From assembly GCF_003353055.1 (NCBI RefSeq), contig NZ_QKWJ01000045.1, forward strand, positions 399 to 58,755: a stretch of 58,357 bases of DNA, in the 5' to 3' direction. Position 1 is the stretch's first letter, and every line of letters starts with the position of its first letter. This DNA is from Cupriavidus lacunae (GTDB taxonomy: Bacteria > Pseudomonadota > Gammaproteobacteria > Burkholderiales > Burkholderiaceae). The position numbers and the translations under genes were made by a program. Shown one piece after another: positions 50,668-58,357 of the stretch. A model generated the notes under the pieces. The model ran no database searches, was not told the origin of the DNA, and saw only the letters and a program-made list of their open reading frames with translations.

Positions 50668-51573
50668 ATGGACCTCAGACAGATCCAGTACTTCATCGCG
50701 CTGTTCGAAGATGGCTCCGTCACACGCGCGGCCAAGCGGCTGAATATCGTGCAGCCGGCGCTGAGCATGCAGATCGCCAAGCTGGAGGAAGAGTTCGGGC
50801 AGAAGCTGTTCGATCGCATCCCGCACGGCATGGTGCCGACCGCCGCCGGCCGCATGATGTACCGGCTGTTCCTGCCGATCACGCGGGACCTCGCCAATGC
50901 GCGGCAGCAACTGATGCAACGCGAAGAGCAGGTGGCCGGCAGCATCTCCATCGGCATGGTGGCGTCGGAAACGGAAAGCGTGCTGGTGGGGTCGCTGGCG
51001 CGCTTCAACGCGCGCTACCCGAATGTGGAGGTATCGGTCGCGGACGGGTTCAGCGCCACGCTGATCGACCTGGTCTCCGCCGGCCAGCTCGACGCGGCGG
51101 TGGTGCATAAGCCCCGTGGCAAGCTCTCGCTCCATGTGCAATCCCTGCACGACGAGGAAATGGTGCTGGTCACCAGCGCCGAGCATGGCCCGGAACTGCC
51201 GGCGGCGGTGGAACTCACCAAGCTGCCCGGGCTGGAACTGGTGCTGCCCACCAAACGCCATGGCTTGCGCGGCGTGCTGGACGCCGCGACGCAGAAAGAA
51301 GACGTCACGCTGCAGCCAAAATTCGAGATCGACATCCTCGGCACCATCGTGCAGTTCGTCGAGGCCACGCGCTTTGCCACGGTGCTGCCACGCATCGTGG
51401 TGCAGCGCGCGGTGGATGAGGGCCGGCTGCGCATGTACCCGATCCTGGCGCCGCGCATCGTGCGCCACTTGGTGTGCGTGAGCCATCCGCAGCGCCCGCT
51501 CAGCACGGCCGCCGACGCGCTGATCGCGATCGTGGCCGAGGAGATCCGCAGGGTATCCGGAACGCCAGCCTGA
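50668..51573 (+). CDS. LysR-family regulator of the furoate operon
   Basis: A 301-residue LysR regulator. The helix-turn-helix is at the N-terminus (MDLRQIQYFIALFEDGSVTR, AAKRLNIVQPALSMQIAKLE), followed by the two-lobed inducer-binding domain (ISIGMVASETESVLVGSLA, LVLPTKRHGLRGVLDAATQK). It is transcribed away from hmfA, the usual arrangement for LysR activators, and probably responds to furoate or furoyl-CoA. The start at 50668 begins exactly at the conserved LysR helix. Confidence 0.9.
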   Translation: MDLRQIQYFIALFEDGSVTRAAKRLNIVQPALSMQIAKLEEEFGQKLFDRIPHGMVPTAAGRMMYRLFLPITRDLANARQQLMQREEQVAGSISIGMVASETESVLVGSLARFNARYPNVEVSVADGFSATLIDLVSAGQLDAAVVHKPRGKLSLHVQSLHDEEMVLVTSAEHGPELPAAVELTKLPGLELVLPTKRHGLRGVLDAATQKEDVTLQPKFEIDILGTIVQFVEATRFATVLPRIVVQRAVDEGRLRMYPILAPRIVRHLVCVSHPQRPLSTAADALIAIVAEEIRRVSGTPA

Positions 51574-51593
51574 TCCTGGCGCAGTGGCCCTGG

Positions 51594-51704
51594 CTACCGC
51601 CGGCCTTCCACCGGTCTGCGCACCTCGCGCGGCGCATCGCTGCGCGTGCCGAACAGCGTGTCGCAGATCGGGAAGGTCAGGTTGAAGTTCTGCGTGGCCA
51701 TCAG
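51594..51704 (-). pseudogene. 3' end of a sterol desaturase / fatty acid hydroxylase gene
   Basis: The minus strand reads MATQNFNLTFPICDTLFGTR and 16 more residues to a stop. This is the C-terminal signature of the sterol desaturase family. The upstream part lies on the other side of the Tn3-type element (55787-55878); removing the transposon and one ATCAG copy restores one frame, HHDPELMATQNFNL. Confidence 0.75.
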
Positions 51705-51774
51705 GGGGGCGTGCCGGGATAAAGCCGGAAATGACACATATGCCAAAAAGTAATAAAAAACCCGGCCTTTATGC
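51705..51774 (+). repeat. Left terminal inverted repeat of the Tn3-family element
   Basis: Matches the reverse complement of 55717-55786 at 60 of 70 positions without gaps. The outer part (CCGGGATAA, AATGACACAT) and the inner end (CGGCCTTTATGC) are exact; most mismatches fall near the middle. Confidence 0.93.
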
Positions 51775-51897
51775 CTTTGGCCTGACCTAGAGACGTCGGC
51801 TGGACCGGTTTTCTGCCAGCCGACAGCGTCGTGCAGTAGCTTGCGGACCCCTGCCGAGAGGCTGTCGGGTAACACACCGCCACGGCGGCTTGCAGCC

Positions 51898-52185
51898 ATG
51901 GAGCAATGGCATCGCGACCAGAGCTTCCCCGCCCCGACCAAGGCGCTGCTCGTGCGCAACGTGTTCCGCGGCATCGGTTCCAGAGAAAGCGCGTCAAAAC
52001 CGCTGCGACTCGTCCCGTGGGATCAGGTCGTGTACTGGCTCGATGCGACCAGCGAGACGGCGCGCGCGGAGCGTTTCGCCATCGCGCTCGTAGAGGGCAT
52101 CACCTGCTGTTTCCTACAGACGATGAGCGACCGCCACTACCTGATTGTGCGGCTTCGAATCGAATCGGCGCGCCGACCGGTTCTC
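51898..52185 (+). CDS. Short hypothetical gene inside the transposon
   Basis: A 95-residue frame from ATG 51898 (MEQWHRDQSFPAPTKALLVR) that ends 152 bases before the transposase start. It contains LRLVPWDQVVYWLDATSETA and FAIALVEGITCCFLQTMSDR. I do not recognise it. A helper or regulator of transposition, or the worn end of a lost gene, are both possible. Confidence 0.4.
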
Positions 52186-52336
52186 TGACTCCAACCCAGC
52201 GTGGTGGCAGGCAGCGCCGCAGGCTTGGCGTTCCGGCATCGACTGCCTATTCTGGTCAGTTCGAGCGGGTTCCGCGCAACCTCGCGAAGCGCCTTACCGA
52301 ACAAGTCCACCGATCCCGGATGGGGAGTCCCTTGCC

Positions 52337-55336
52337 ATGGCCAGCATCGAACGAACTGCCTATCCTCGGTTTCCGCGTACCCTCACGCTGAAAGATCTGC
52401 AGGCCTCGTTCACGCCGCGCCCAGAGGAAATCGAGTGGGCGCAAGGCTTCGCGCGCACCGCTGAACGGCGTCTTGCGCTTCTGGTCAACCTGAAGTGTTT
52501 CCAATACCTGCGCCACTTTCCGGCAGTGGAGGCGGTGCCCTCCGAAGTCGTCGAGCACGTGTCGGCCTGCCTGGGCATGGCACCGGTTCAGCGCATCACC
52601 TATCCCGCTGCGCATACCGCGCTCTATCGCCATCACAAGGTGATCCGTACCTCGCTGGGCATCAAGCCGTATACCGATGCCCAGACGCGCCTCGTCGCGA
52701 ACCGACTTGCCGAGGAAGCCGCTAGCGTGGTGGACACACGCGTGGACATCATCAACATCACGATCGAAGAACTGGTTCGGCTGGGCTACGAACTGCCGGC
52801 CTTCCGGACGCTCGATGAGATCGCGGAACAGGCCCATGCCGTGGCCGAAGCCACGCTCCATCGCCACATCGAGCAGCGCCTGTCCGCCGACCAGCGCCAA
52901 TGGCTCGATCAACTGCTGGAAACCGAGTTGCCGGCGCGGCGCTCGCACTATCAGCAGATCAAGCGATCCGCAAAAAAGGCGACGCGCAAACACCTTGATC
53001 TCGTGCTGGACCAGTTGAAGTGGCTCGAATCGCTGCCTGACAACGACACGCTACTCGACTGCGTTCCGGCCACCAAACTGAAACACTTGGCCAATATGGC
53101 ATCCGCCCTCGACGCGGGTGACATGAAGGACTTCCGGCCCTCCAGGCGACACGCATTGATCCTGGCCTTGATCCGCCAGATGCGCATCGGTGCGCGCGAC
53201 GACATCGCGGAAATGTTCATCCGCCGCATGGGGGCGATCCACAAGAGTGCCAAGGAAGAACTCGCTCTCATCCAGGCGCGACAGCGCGAATTGAGTGAAG
53301 AACTGGTTGCCGCGCTCGAGCTAGTCATCGGCATTTTGGCCGAGTCCCTGGACGACGCCCGGACCGGCCAGCGCGTGCGCGCGCTGCTGGCACCGCACGG
53401 CGATCTGGACAAGCTGCAGGCCGATTGCGAAGCAATCCGCGTCTGGAGCGACGGCAATCACTTGCCGTTGCTGTGGAAGCCTTTCAAGTCCTGGCGTGCG
53501 GCGATGTTCCAGATGGCGAAAGGGCTGCGTTTTGTCGCGGCGACCGAAGACCGCCGACTGCTCAAGGCGTTGGATGTCGTGCTGCAGAACGAACAGCGCA
53601 AGACCGAATGGCTCGCCGACGAAGTGGATTTGTCGTTCGCCTCCGAGCGCTGGCGAAAGCTGGTGCGTCGTTCGGTCACCTTGGGCAACCCGACGAATCG
53701 GCGTTACTTGGAGGTGTGCGTGTTTTCCCATCTCGCCGGCGACCTACGCTGCGGCGACGTCTGCATCGAAGGATCGGGCAATTTTTCCGACCTTCGTCAG
53801 CAATTGATGCCTTGGGGGGAATGTCAGGCGTTGCTCCAGGACTATTGCGATCGGATCGGTCTAGCGTCCGATGCGCAAGGTTTCGTCGACAATCTCAAGA
53901 AGCTGCTGACGGAGACGGCCGAACAGGTCGACAGTGAATTCCCCCAGCACGCCGGCGACGTGACGATCAGCCCGAGCGGCGAGCCCACGCTCACACGCGT
54001 CGTGGCGCGCGAAATACCTCCCTCGGCCATTGCCTTGCAAGCCGCCATCGACAGCCGTCTCGTGCCGCGCAACCTACTGGACATCCTCGCCAACATCGAG
54101 CACTGGACTGGGTTCACCCGCCATTTCGGGCCGCAGTCGGGCGATGATCCGAAACTGCGCAACGCGCGCGAACGCTATCTGCTTACTGTCTTTGCCATGG
54201 GTTGCAACCTGGGCCCTAGCCAGGCGGCGCGACACTTGTCGAACGGCGTGACGCCACATCAACTGTCGTACGTGAATCAGCGCCACATGGGCCTGGAGCA
54301 GCTGGACGGTGCTTGCCGTGACCTGACCGAGCTGTATCTGCGGCTTGATTTGCCAAAGTTGTGGGGCGAAGGCAAGAAGGTGGCCGCCGATGGCACTCAG
54401 TACGACGTCTACGAGCAGAACCTGCTGGTCGGCATGCATTTCCGTTACCGCCGCATGGGTGCCGTGGCCTACCGGCATGTGGCCGACAACTACATCGCGG
54501 TGTTCCGCCACTTCATACCGCCAGGCGTGCTGGAGGCCATCTATGTCATCGAGGGCTTACTGAAAGCCGGCTTGAGTGTCCAGGCCGACACCGTCTATTC
54601 GGATACACACGGCCAATCCGAAGCCGTCTTTGCATTTACCTACCTGAACGGCATCCAGCTGATGCCGCGCATCCGCAATTGGAAGGATCTGCGCTTCTAC
54701 AAGGCAGAGAAGGGCAGCCGCTACAAGCACATCGACCGTCTGTTCAGCGATGTCATCGATTGGCAGCTGATCCGCAGCCACTGGAAGGATCTGATGCAGG
54801 TGGCGATTTCAATCCAGGCCGGCCGCGTCATGTCGCCAATGTTGCTTCGCAAGCTGAGCCACGAGGGCCGGCACAACCGGCTGTTTGCGGCGGCGCGTGA
54901 GCTCGGTCGCGTGCTGCGCACGGTCTACCTGCTGCGCTGGATCTCGCAGAAGGAAATGCGACAGGAAGTTACGGCGACGACCAACAAGATCGAGTCGTAT
55001 CACGCCTTCACCAAGTGGCTCGACTTCGGCGGCGACGTCATTACCGAAAACGATCTGAACGAGCAGCAGAAGCGCGTGCGCTATATCGATCTGGTGGCCT
55101 CGGCCGTGATCCTACAGAACACGGTCGACATGATGCGGATCATGCAAGAACTCCATGCTGCCGGCAAACCGGTGTCCGCGGCCGATGTCACCTTCATGAG
55201 CCCGTATGGCACGACCGGTGTCAAGCGGTTCGGCAACTATCACCTCGATTTGAAGCGGCCGCCGGAGCCATGGCTCAAGGAATCCTTGTTCCGCCAAGCC
55301 GTGAAACGAGCGCGCACCGACGCTGGCAATGGTTGA
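52337..55336 (+). CDS. tnpA: Tn3-family transposase TnpA
   Basis: A 999-residue DDE transposase that carries out replicative transposition. The start at 52337 gives MASIERTAYPRFPRTLTLKD, the standard Tn3 N-terminus, after GGATGGGGAG; a longer frame begins at 52145 but lacks homology-like sequence. The DNA-binding DUF4158 region fills the first third. The catalytic residues are visible: Asp in KKVAADGTQYD, Asp in ADTVYSDTHGQSE, and Glu in ATTNKIESYHAF. Length is normal for the family, and no frameshift is seen, so it should be active. Confidence 0.95.
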   Translation: MASIERTAYPRFPRTLTLKDLQASFTPRPEEIEWAQGFARTAERRLALLVNLKCFQYLRHFPAVEAVPSEVVEHVSACLGMAPVQRITYPAAHTALYRHHKVIRTSLGIKPYTDAQTRLVANRLAEEAASVVDTRVDIINITIEELVRLGYELPAFRTLDEIAEQAHAVAEATLHRHIEQRLSADQRQWLDQLLETELPARRSHYQQIKRSAKKATRKHLDLVLDQLKWLESLPDNDTLLDCVPATKLKHLANMASALDAGDMKDFRPSRRHALILALIRQMRIGARDDIAEMFIRRMGAIHKSAKEELALIQARQRELSEELVAALELVIGILAESLDDARTGQRVRALLAPHGDLDKLQADCEAIRVWSDGNHLPLLWKPFKSWRAAMFQMAKGLRFVAATEDRRLLKALDVVLQNEQRKTEWLADEVDLSFASERWRKLVRRSVTLGNPTNRRYLEVCVFSHLAGDLRCGDVCIEGSGNFSDLRQQLMPWGECQALLQDYCDRIGLASDAQGFVDNLKKLLTETAEQVDSEFPQHAGDVTISPSGEPTLTRVVAREIPPSAIALQAAIDSRLVPRNLLDILANIEHWTGFTRHFGPQSGDDPKLRNARERYLLTVFAMGCNLGPSQAARHLSNGVTPHQLSYVNQRHMGLEQLDGACRDLTELYLRLDLPKLWGEGKKVAADGTQYDVYEQNLLVGMHFRYRRMGAVAYRHVADNYIAVFRHFIPPGVLEAIYVIEGLLKAGLSVQADTVYSDTHGQSEAVFAFTYLNGIQLMPRIRNWKDLRFYKAEKGSRYKHIDRLFSDVIDWQLIRSHWKDLMQVAISIQAGRVMSPMLLRKLSHEGRHNRLFAAARELGRVLRTVYLLRWISQKEMRQEVTATTNKIESYHAFTKWLDFGGDVITENDLNEQQKRVRYIDLVASAVILQNTVDMMRIMQELHAAGKPVSAADVTFMSPYGTTGVKRFGNYHLDLKRPPEPWLKESLFRQAVKRARTDAGNG

Positions 55337-55364
55337 GCAGCAACAACAACCCAGGAGGATTGAT

Positions 55365-55715
55365 ATGAGCAATTCCGACGATACGGTCGAGACGGCCTAC
55401 GGTCGCCTGGACCGGGCAGCATTGCTGCAAGCACAGCAAACATATGACACCACGAGCCTACTGCGCATGGTGGACGGTCTCGATGCCATGTTGGGGGAAG
55501 CCCAAGGTGAGGATGGGCTGCGCGATATGCTGCTGCGCCTGCATGGGATGGCGCATACCGTCATCAACGGCGCGGGGATGACAGTCGCGACCGGCGAAGA
55601 AAGTTTGCCGGAACTCGCGTTCGACACGCTATCCGAAGTGCTGCGAATCGTCACGATGCTGCAAGGCTGGCTCCGTCAGATCGAGCCGCTTGAGCAATTG
55701 GCACCACGCAATTAG
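55365..55715 (+). CDS. tnpC: TnpC-like post-transcriptional regulator of transposition
   Basis: A 116-residue protein directly after tnpA (28-base gap) with a strong ribosome-binding site (AGGAGG). It is mostly helical (LYGRLDRAALLQAQQTYDTT-like start, then LLRMVDGLDAMLGEAQGEDG and a Leu-rich C-terminal helix). Size and place match TnpC of the Tn4651/Tn4652 branch, which lowers transposase levels after transcription. The stop is two bases before the right inverted repeat. Confidence 0.65.
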   Translation: MSNSDDTVETAYGRLDRAALLQAQQTYDTTSLLRMVDGLDAMLGEAQGEDGLRDMLLRLHGMAHTVINGAGMTVATGEESLPELAFDTLSEVLRIVTMLQGWLRQIEPLEQLAPRN

Positions 55716-55716
55716 T

Positions 55717-55786
55717 GCATAAAGGCCGCGATCTTTATTACTTTTGGGATTATGTGTCATTTTCGGCCTTATCCCGGCATGACCCC
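55717..55786 (-). repeat. Right terminal inverted repeat of the Tn3-family element
   Basis: Reverse complement of the left repeat with ten mismatches. It ends with CCCC at 55786, followed at once by the target duplication ATCAG. Confidence 0.93.
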
Positions 55787-55878
55787 ATCAGCTCAGGATC
55801 GTGATGCGTGACGTGCAGGGAGACCGCGCCAAAACGGGGGCAAACCACCAGACCACTGCCGAGAGGCCAATGAGGCAC
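55787..55878 (-). pseudogene. Second piece of the interrupted sterol desaturase remnant
   Basis: The minus strand reads VPHWPLGSG, then RFGAVSLHVTHHDPEL, which continues across the transposon into MATQNFNL. An in-frame TAG lies just upstream at 55881-55879 and the next sequence belongs to another gene family. The desaturase was therefore already a 3' fragment before the transposon landed in it. Confidence 0.65.
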
Positions 55879-55891
55879 CTACAATGCGCGC

Positions 55892-56188
55892 ATGGCTTCC
55901 GATCCTGGGCCGGCGACCCCCGTCCTTCAACTTCGAATTGCTCTGCGCGGCCTGAGCCCGCCGGTTTGGCGGCGCGTCCTCGTTCCAGAGCACTTGACGC
56001 TCGGACAATTGCACCATGTCATCCAGGTAGTCATGGGTTGGGACGACGAACATCTGCTCGCGTTCAGCATTCGTGGCAGGCGCTACGGCGAAGGCCATGG
56101 AGGAGGTGGGGGACAGTCTAGGCAACTAGTGCTGCGTGTGACCCGGAGGCCTCTCCAACTGCGCCGTGGTGGTGCCGATACAAGGTGA
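55892..56188 (+). pseudogene. N-terminal fragment of a PRiA4_ORF3 (pRiA4b ORF-3-like) protein
   Basis: From ATG 55892 the frame reads LQLRIALRGLSPPVWRRVLV, LGQLHHVIQVVMGWDDEHL, then FSIRGRRYGEGHGGGGG. These are the first 70 residues of the plasmid pRiA4b ORF-3 family (also found as a passenger in IS1096-type elements). After about 56120 the sequence is unrelated and Arg-rich, so about half of the protein is missing. Confidence 0.7.
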
Positions 56189-56212
56189 GAGAGAATGCGC
56201 TTGCCCTTCCTG

Positions 56213-56236
56213 ATTCCTTACATTAAAGTAAGGAAT
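56213..56236. promoter_or_regulatory. Palindromic operator of vapBC
   Basis: ATTCCTTAC-ATTAAA-GTAAGGAAT is a perfect nine-base inverted repeat, 19 bases before the antitoxin start and overlapping the place expected for its promoter. AbrB-type VapB antitoxins autoregulate at such sites. Confidence 0.7.
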
Positions 56237-56255
56237 GCAAATATCAGGAGGTGCT

Positions 56256-56501
56256 ATGGCTTCTGCAACTATGACATCAAAAGGGCAGGTCACGATTCCT
56301 GTGGATGTGCGGACCCATCTGGGGCTGTCTACCGGGGACCGGATCGAATTCGTGCTCAATGAACAAACGGGACGCTATGAAGTGGTCCCTGCCACCCGCT
56401 CGGTAACCGCTCTCAAGGGCATTATTCGCAAGCCCGCGAAGCCGGTCTCGATCGACGACATGAACGCAGCGATAGCGGAACAGGGGGCTTCCGCCCGATG
56501 A
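56256..56501 (+). CDS. vapB: AbrB/MazE-type antitoxin VapB
   Basis: An 81-residue antitoxin with the swapped-hairpin AbrB DNA-binding fold (TMTSKGQVTIPVDVRTHLGL, STGDRIEFVLNEQTGRYEVV). The C-terminal arm (IRKPAKPVSIDDMNAAIAEQ) should wrap around the PIN toxin. AGGAGG lies before ATG 56256. It overlaps vapC by four bases (ATGA) and very likely represses the operon through the palindrome at 56213. Confidence 0.92.
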   Translation: MASATMTSKGQVTIPVDVRTHLGLSTGDRIEFVLNEQTGRYEVVPATRSVTALKGIIRKPAKPVSIDDMNAAIAEQGASAR

Positions 56502-56893
56502 TTGGCCTCGACACGAATGTGCTCGTCCGGTACTTCGCGCAAGATGATCCTGTGCAGGCTAAGCAGGCAACCGAACTGATCGAGTCGCTGACTGCGGACT
56601 CCCCGGGTTATGTCACCCAGGTGGCCCTCGTCGAAGTCGTGTGGGTATTGGGACGGGCTTATGGTGCGGACCGCGATGAAATCACGAAGGTGGTCGAGAC
56701 GCTGCTACGGACGAAAGAATTGGTAGTCGAATCGGCGGAAACAGTCTGGAAGGCATTGCGCCTTTATGGCGGATCATCGGCCGATTTCGCCGACTGCCTT
56801 ATCGAACGGATGTGTCACGACGCCCAGTGTGAATACACAATGACGTTTGACACGAAAGCGGCCAAGGGCGCCGGAATGCGGCTCATAAAATAA
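56498..56893 (+). CDS. vapC: PIN-domain toxin VapC
   Basis: A 131-residue PIN ribonuclease. The metal-binding acidic residues are in place: Asp in GLDTNVLVRYF, Glu in QVALVEVVWVL, Asp in SADFADCLIE and Asp in TMTFDTKAAKG. VapC toxins cut tRNA or rRNA to stop growth and are neutralised by VapB. The gene is directly coupled to vapB. Confidence 0.93.
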   Translation: MIGLDTNVLVRYFAQDDPVQAKQATELIESLTADSPGYVTQVALVEVVWVLGRAYGADRDEITKVVETLLRTKELVVESAETVWKALRLYGGSSADFADCLIERMCHDAQCEYTMTFDTKAAKGAGMRLIK

Positions 56894-56906
56894 GGGAAAA
56901 GCAATT

Positions 56907-57116
56907 ATGAAACGTCAGCCGGTCGCCGAAGCCGTTTCGGTGGAAGTGGATGGGAAGGTTATCGACGGAACCTACACTGTTCATTCAAAAGTTGTCACGG
57001 TTGATTCCAGCAGTGGATCGGGATCGACGCAGTTAGGCGGATCACCGGCACCCGTTGTGGCTCGAATCCTTCTGCGCGAGATCGCGGATGGGGCAAAGGC
57101 CCGAGGCGATTTGTAA
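56907..57116 (+). CDS. Small hypothetical protein
   Basis: A 69-residue frame 13 bases after vapC, starting MKRQPVAEAVSVEVDGKVID after GGGAAAAG. It has a strand-rich first half (GTYTVHSKVVTVDSSSGSGS) and a short helical end. No family recognised; its place and ribosome-binding site support expression with the next gene. Confidence 0.6.
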   Translation: MKRQPVAEAVSVEVDGKVIDGTYTVHSKVVTVDSSSGSGSTQLGGSPAPVVARILLREIADGAKARGDL

Positions 57117-57127
57117 AGGAAAAGCTC

Positions 57128-57367
57128 ATGACAGTTAAACAGTACGGATCGAGCATTGAAGGCACAGCGAATGATGTGGCATTTGCGTTGAACAGGCTCA
57201 GAGGTGCTGGTATCCAGATTATCTGTCCGACCGACACCGACCTCAGAAAGGTCGCCTGCCAGATTTTGGGCGTCAGCGACGATGTCGGAATCGAAAGCCA
57301 TGTAGATGGCCTGGCTCAATCCATTGTTGAAGCGAGCCAGACGGAAGTAGGGATCGAACAGCGGTAA
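57128..57367 (+). CDS. Small hypothetical protein
   Basis: A 79-residue frame, 11 bases after the previous gene, with AAAGGAAAAG before its ATG. It reads EGTANDVAFALNRLRGAGIQ, then DLRKVACQILGVSDDVGIES. No family recognised. The gene spacing suggests one transcript with its neighbours. A very short frame at 57398-57472 (MKKMEEAHSRSV) follows it and may be a gene or a remnant. Confidence 0.55.
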   Translation: MTVKQYGSSIEGTANDVAFALNRLRGAGIQIICPTDTDLRKVACQILGVSDDVGIESHVDGLAQSIVEASQTEVGIEQR

Positions 57368-57536
57368 AGCGAACGCGCAGCAGCGTTGGAGCTGCGAATG
57401 AAGAAGATGGAAGAGGCACACAGCCGCTCTGTACAGGCCCTTGCGGCTCGCCTGACCAAACTCGGCGGCTGACCAACCGGAAAAGCATGAAATTTATTGC
57501 GCAAAGACATTCGTCTATCGCCAGGTAGCCGGCGCC

Positions 57537-57653
57537 GTGGTACGCGGCGCGACCAACCATACGGTCGGCGCTCTGATGCGTGGTCACGGTTTGGTAGGAG
57601 TCATCGCCATCGTGCTCATCTTGGGCGTTTGGGCCGTCAAGCGGCTCTTTTGA
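57537..57653 (+). CDS. Possible short membrane peptide
   Basis: A 38-residue frame from GTG 57537 with one membrane segment near its end (GLVGVIAIVLILGVWAVKRLF). The stop lies 12 bases before the DUF4337 gene. The open frame extends further upstream without an ATG, so the start is uncertain. Confidence 0.3.
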   Translation: MVRGATNHTVGALMRGHGLVGVIAIVLILGVWAVKRLF

Positions 57654-57665
57654 AGCGGAATAGCA

Positions 57666-58238
57666 ATGTCAGAGGGATTTCACGTACACGGTGCCCACGA
57701 CCACGCGCTTGAGCACGCGGCGGAAGTTGGTCATACCGACAGCTTTTCGGGTCGCATTGCAGTGATGACAGCGATCTTGTCGACCGCTGGGGCTGTCTTC
57801 GGGTATCAGGGCGGAGCGACACAGAACGAAGCTCTGCTACTGAAGAACGAAGCCGCCATTCACAAGACCGAAGCGGCCAACCAATGGGCCTACTACCAGG
57901 CGAAGGGACAGAAACAGGCGATTGCTGAACTGACGGCACAGCTGCCCGGAGTGGACCAAGCCACCGCCAGACGGGAAGCGCTGCGCTACGGGACAGAGAA
58001 AGAGCAGATCCGGCAGAAGGCAGAGGCGCAGGAGCGGGCGGCGAAGGACGCGGACGAGGCCAGTGAGATGGCCGTGCATCATCATCACCGCTGGGCACAG
58101 GCCGTGGTTGCAGTTCAGGTTTCAATTGCCTTGGCGGCGATCACGCTGCTCACTCGGCGCCGGTGGCTCCAGATGGCTTCGTATGGGGTCGGCGCGCTTG
58201 GAGGCATGCTAGCCGTGCTTTCAATGCTCCACATCTAG
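57666..58238 (+). CDS. DUF4337 membrane protein
   Basis: A 190-residue protein of the DUF4337 family. A His-rich N-terminus (HVHGAHDHALEHAAEVGHTD) precedes the first membrane segment (about 29-47, IAVMTAILSTAGAVFGYQGG). A helical soluble part follows (ALLLKNEAAIHKTEAANQWA, with YYQAKGQKQ), then two membrane segments near the C-terminus. Function is not known for the family. Its stop overlaps the end of the converging IS630-type transposase. Confidence 0.8.
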   Translation: MSEGFHVHGAHDHALEHAAEVGHTDSFSGRIAVMTAILSTAGAVFGYQGGATQNEALLLKNEAAIHKTEAANQWAYYQAKGQKQAIAELTAQLPGVDQATARREALRYGTEKEQIRQKAEAQERAAKDADEASEMAVHHHHRWAQAVVAVQVSIALAAITLLTRRRWLQMASYGVGALGGMLAVLSMLHI

Positions 58239-58357
58239 TGCAGTGTTCCATTCTGTTTGGAACTTAAGCGGCGGTTGGCGCGAATGACTTTCTGCAAGAT
58301 GTCGCGAGCGCTCTTGGTCCAGATGAACGGCTTGGGGTTGGTGTTGTGGTGAGCGAT
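58235..58357 (-). CDS. C-terminal end of an IS630-type transposase (partial)
   Basis: Forty residues are in the window, ending at a TAG (58237-58235). They read HHNTNPKPFIWTKSARDILQ, then KVIRANRRLSSKQ, the typical C-terminal tail of IS630-family DDE transposases. The rest of the element lies beyond the window's right edge. Confidence 0.75.
   Translation of the reverse strand: MAHHNTNPKPFIWTKSARDILQKVIRANRRLSSKQNGTLH

Larger units (their letters stand above)
51705..55786. mobile_element. Complete Tn3-family transposon, 4082 bp
   Basis: Bounded by 70-bp terminal inverted repeats beginning GGGG and flanked on both sides by the 5-bp target duplication ATCAG (51700-51704 and 55787-55791). It carries a short unknown gene, a 999-residue Tn3 transposase and a TnpC-like regulator. 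No serine resolvase, TnpS/TnpT recombinase or passenger gene is present. Intact ends and an exact target duplication point to a fairly recent, simple insertion. Confidence 0.95.

Overview
The window looks like a chromosome or megaplasmid segment of a high-GC beta-proteobacterium of the Burkholderiaceae, most likely Cupriavidus. The evidence is the gene families present (IclR, LysR and AraC regulators, a KfrA-like protein, short H-NS-like proteins, a DUF2242 lipoprotein) and a furoate-degradation cluster whose gene order matches the hmfABCDE cluster described in Cupriavidus basilensis HMF14. No phage structural genes, CRISPR array, rRNA or tRNA were seen.

Layout. 0-1.1 kb: the end of a probable TetR regulator and an IclR regulator. 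1.1-7.4 kb: a tyrosine recombinase divergent from a kfrA-like gene, a large H-NS-like protein carrying AT-hook-like repeats, a small H-NS-like gene that follows a second copy of the kfrA tail, an orphan cpoB whose signal peptide contains a stop codon, and small genes. 7.8-14.9 kb: a minus-strand catabolic operon (acyl-CoA synthetase with a frameshift, SDR, MFS, BKACE-family enzyme, carboxymuconolactone decarboxylase-like protein) with a divergent AraC regulator. 15-19 kb: a PlpD-type patatin/beta-barrel protein, a Ca2+/H+ antiporter and a broken secreted protein. 19.4-23.4 kb: parDE, a DUF2242 lipoprotein and several gene fragments (group II intron maturase, SpoIIAA-like, FliD, and an APC permease start joined to an H-NS-like fragment).

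23.5-40.4 kb is a defence island. It holds a RelB/YafQ toxin-antitoxin pair, a 949-residue SF1 helicase with a RelE/ParE-like N-terminus and an ankyrin-like region, an AbiEi/AbiEii type IV toxin-antitoxin pair, an orphan XPB/Ssl2-N-like (helicase-associated) protein, and a complete Wadjet jetABCD operon (anti-plasmid SMC system). Decayed copies of one short H-NS-like gene lie at 23.2, 30.8 and 40.8 kb, on either side of the defence cassettes, with further copies at 5.3 and 6.9 kb.

41.8-51.6 kb: a minus-strand operon for 2-furoate catabolism (MFS importer, HmfE, HmfD, HmfC, HmfB, HmfA fused to a CoxG domain) with a divergent LysR regulator. HmfD would activate furoate to its CoA ester, HmfABC would hydroxylate it, and HmfE would release 2-oxoglutarate. 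51.7-55.8 kb: a complete 4082-bp Tn3-family transposon with 70-bp terminal inverted repeats and a 5-bp target duplication, inserted in the remnant of a sterol desaturase gene. 55.9-58.4 kb: a PRiA4_ORF3 fragment, vapBC, small unknown genes, a DUF4337 protein and the 3' end of an IS630-type transposase.
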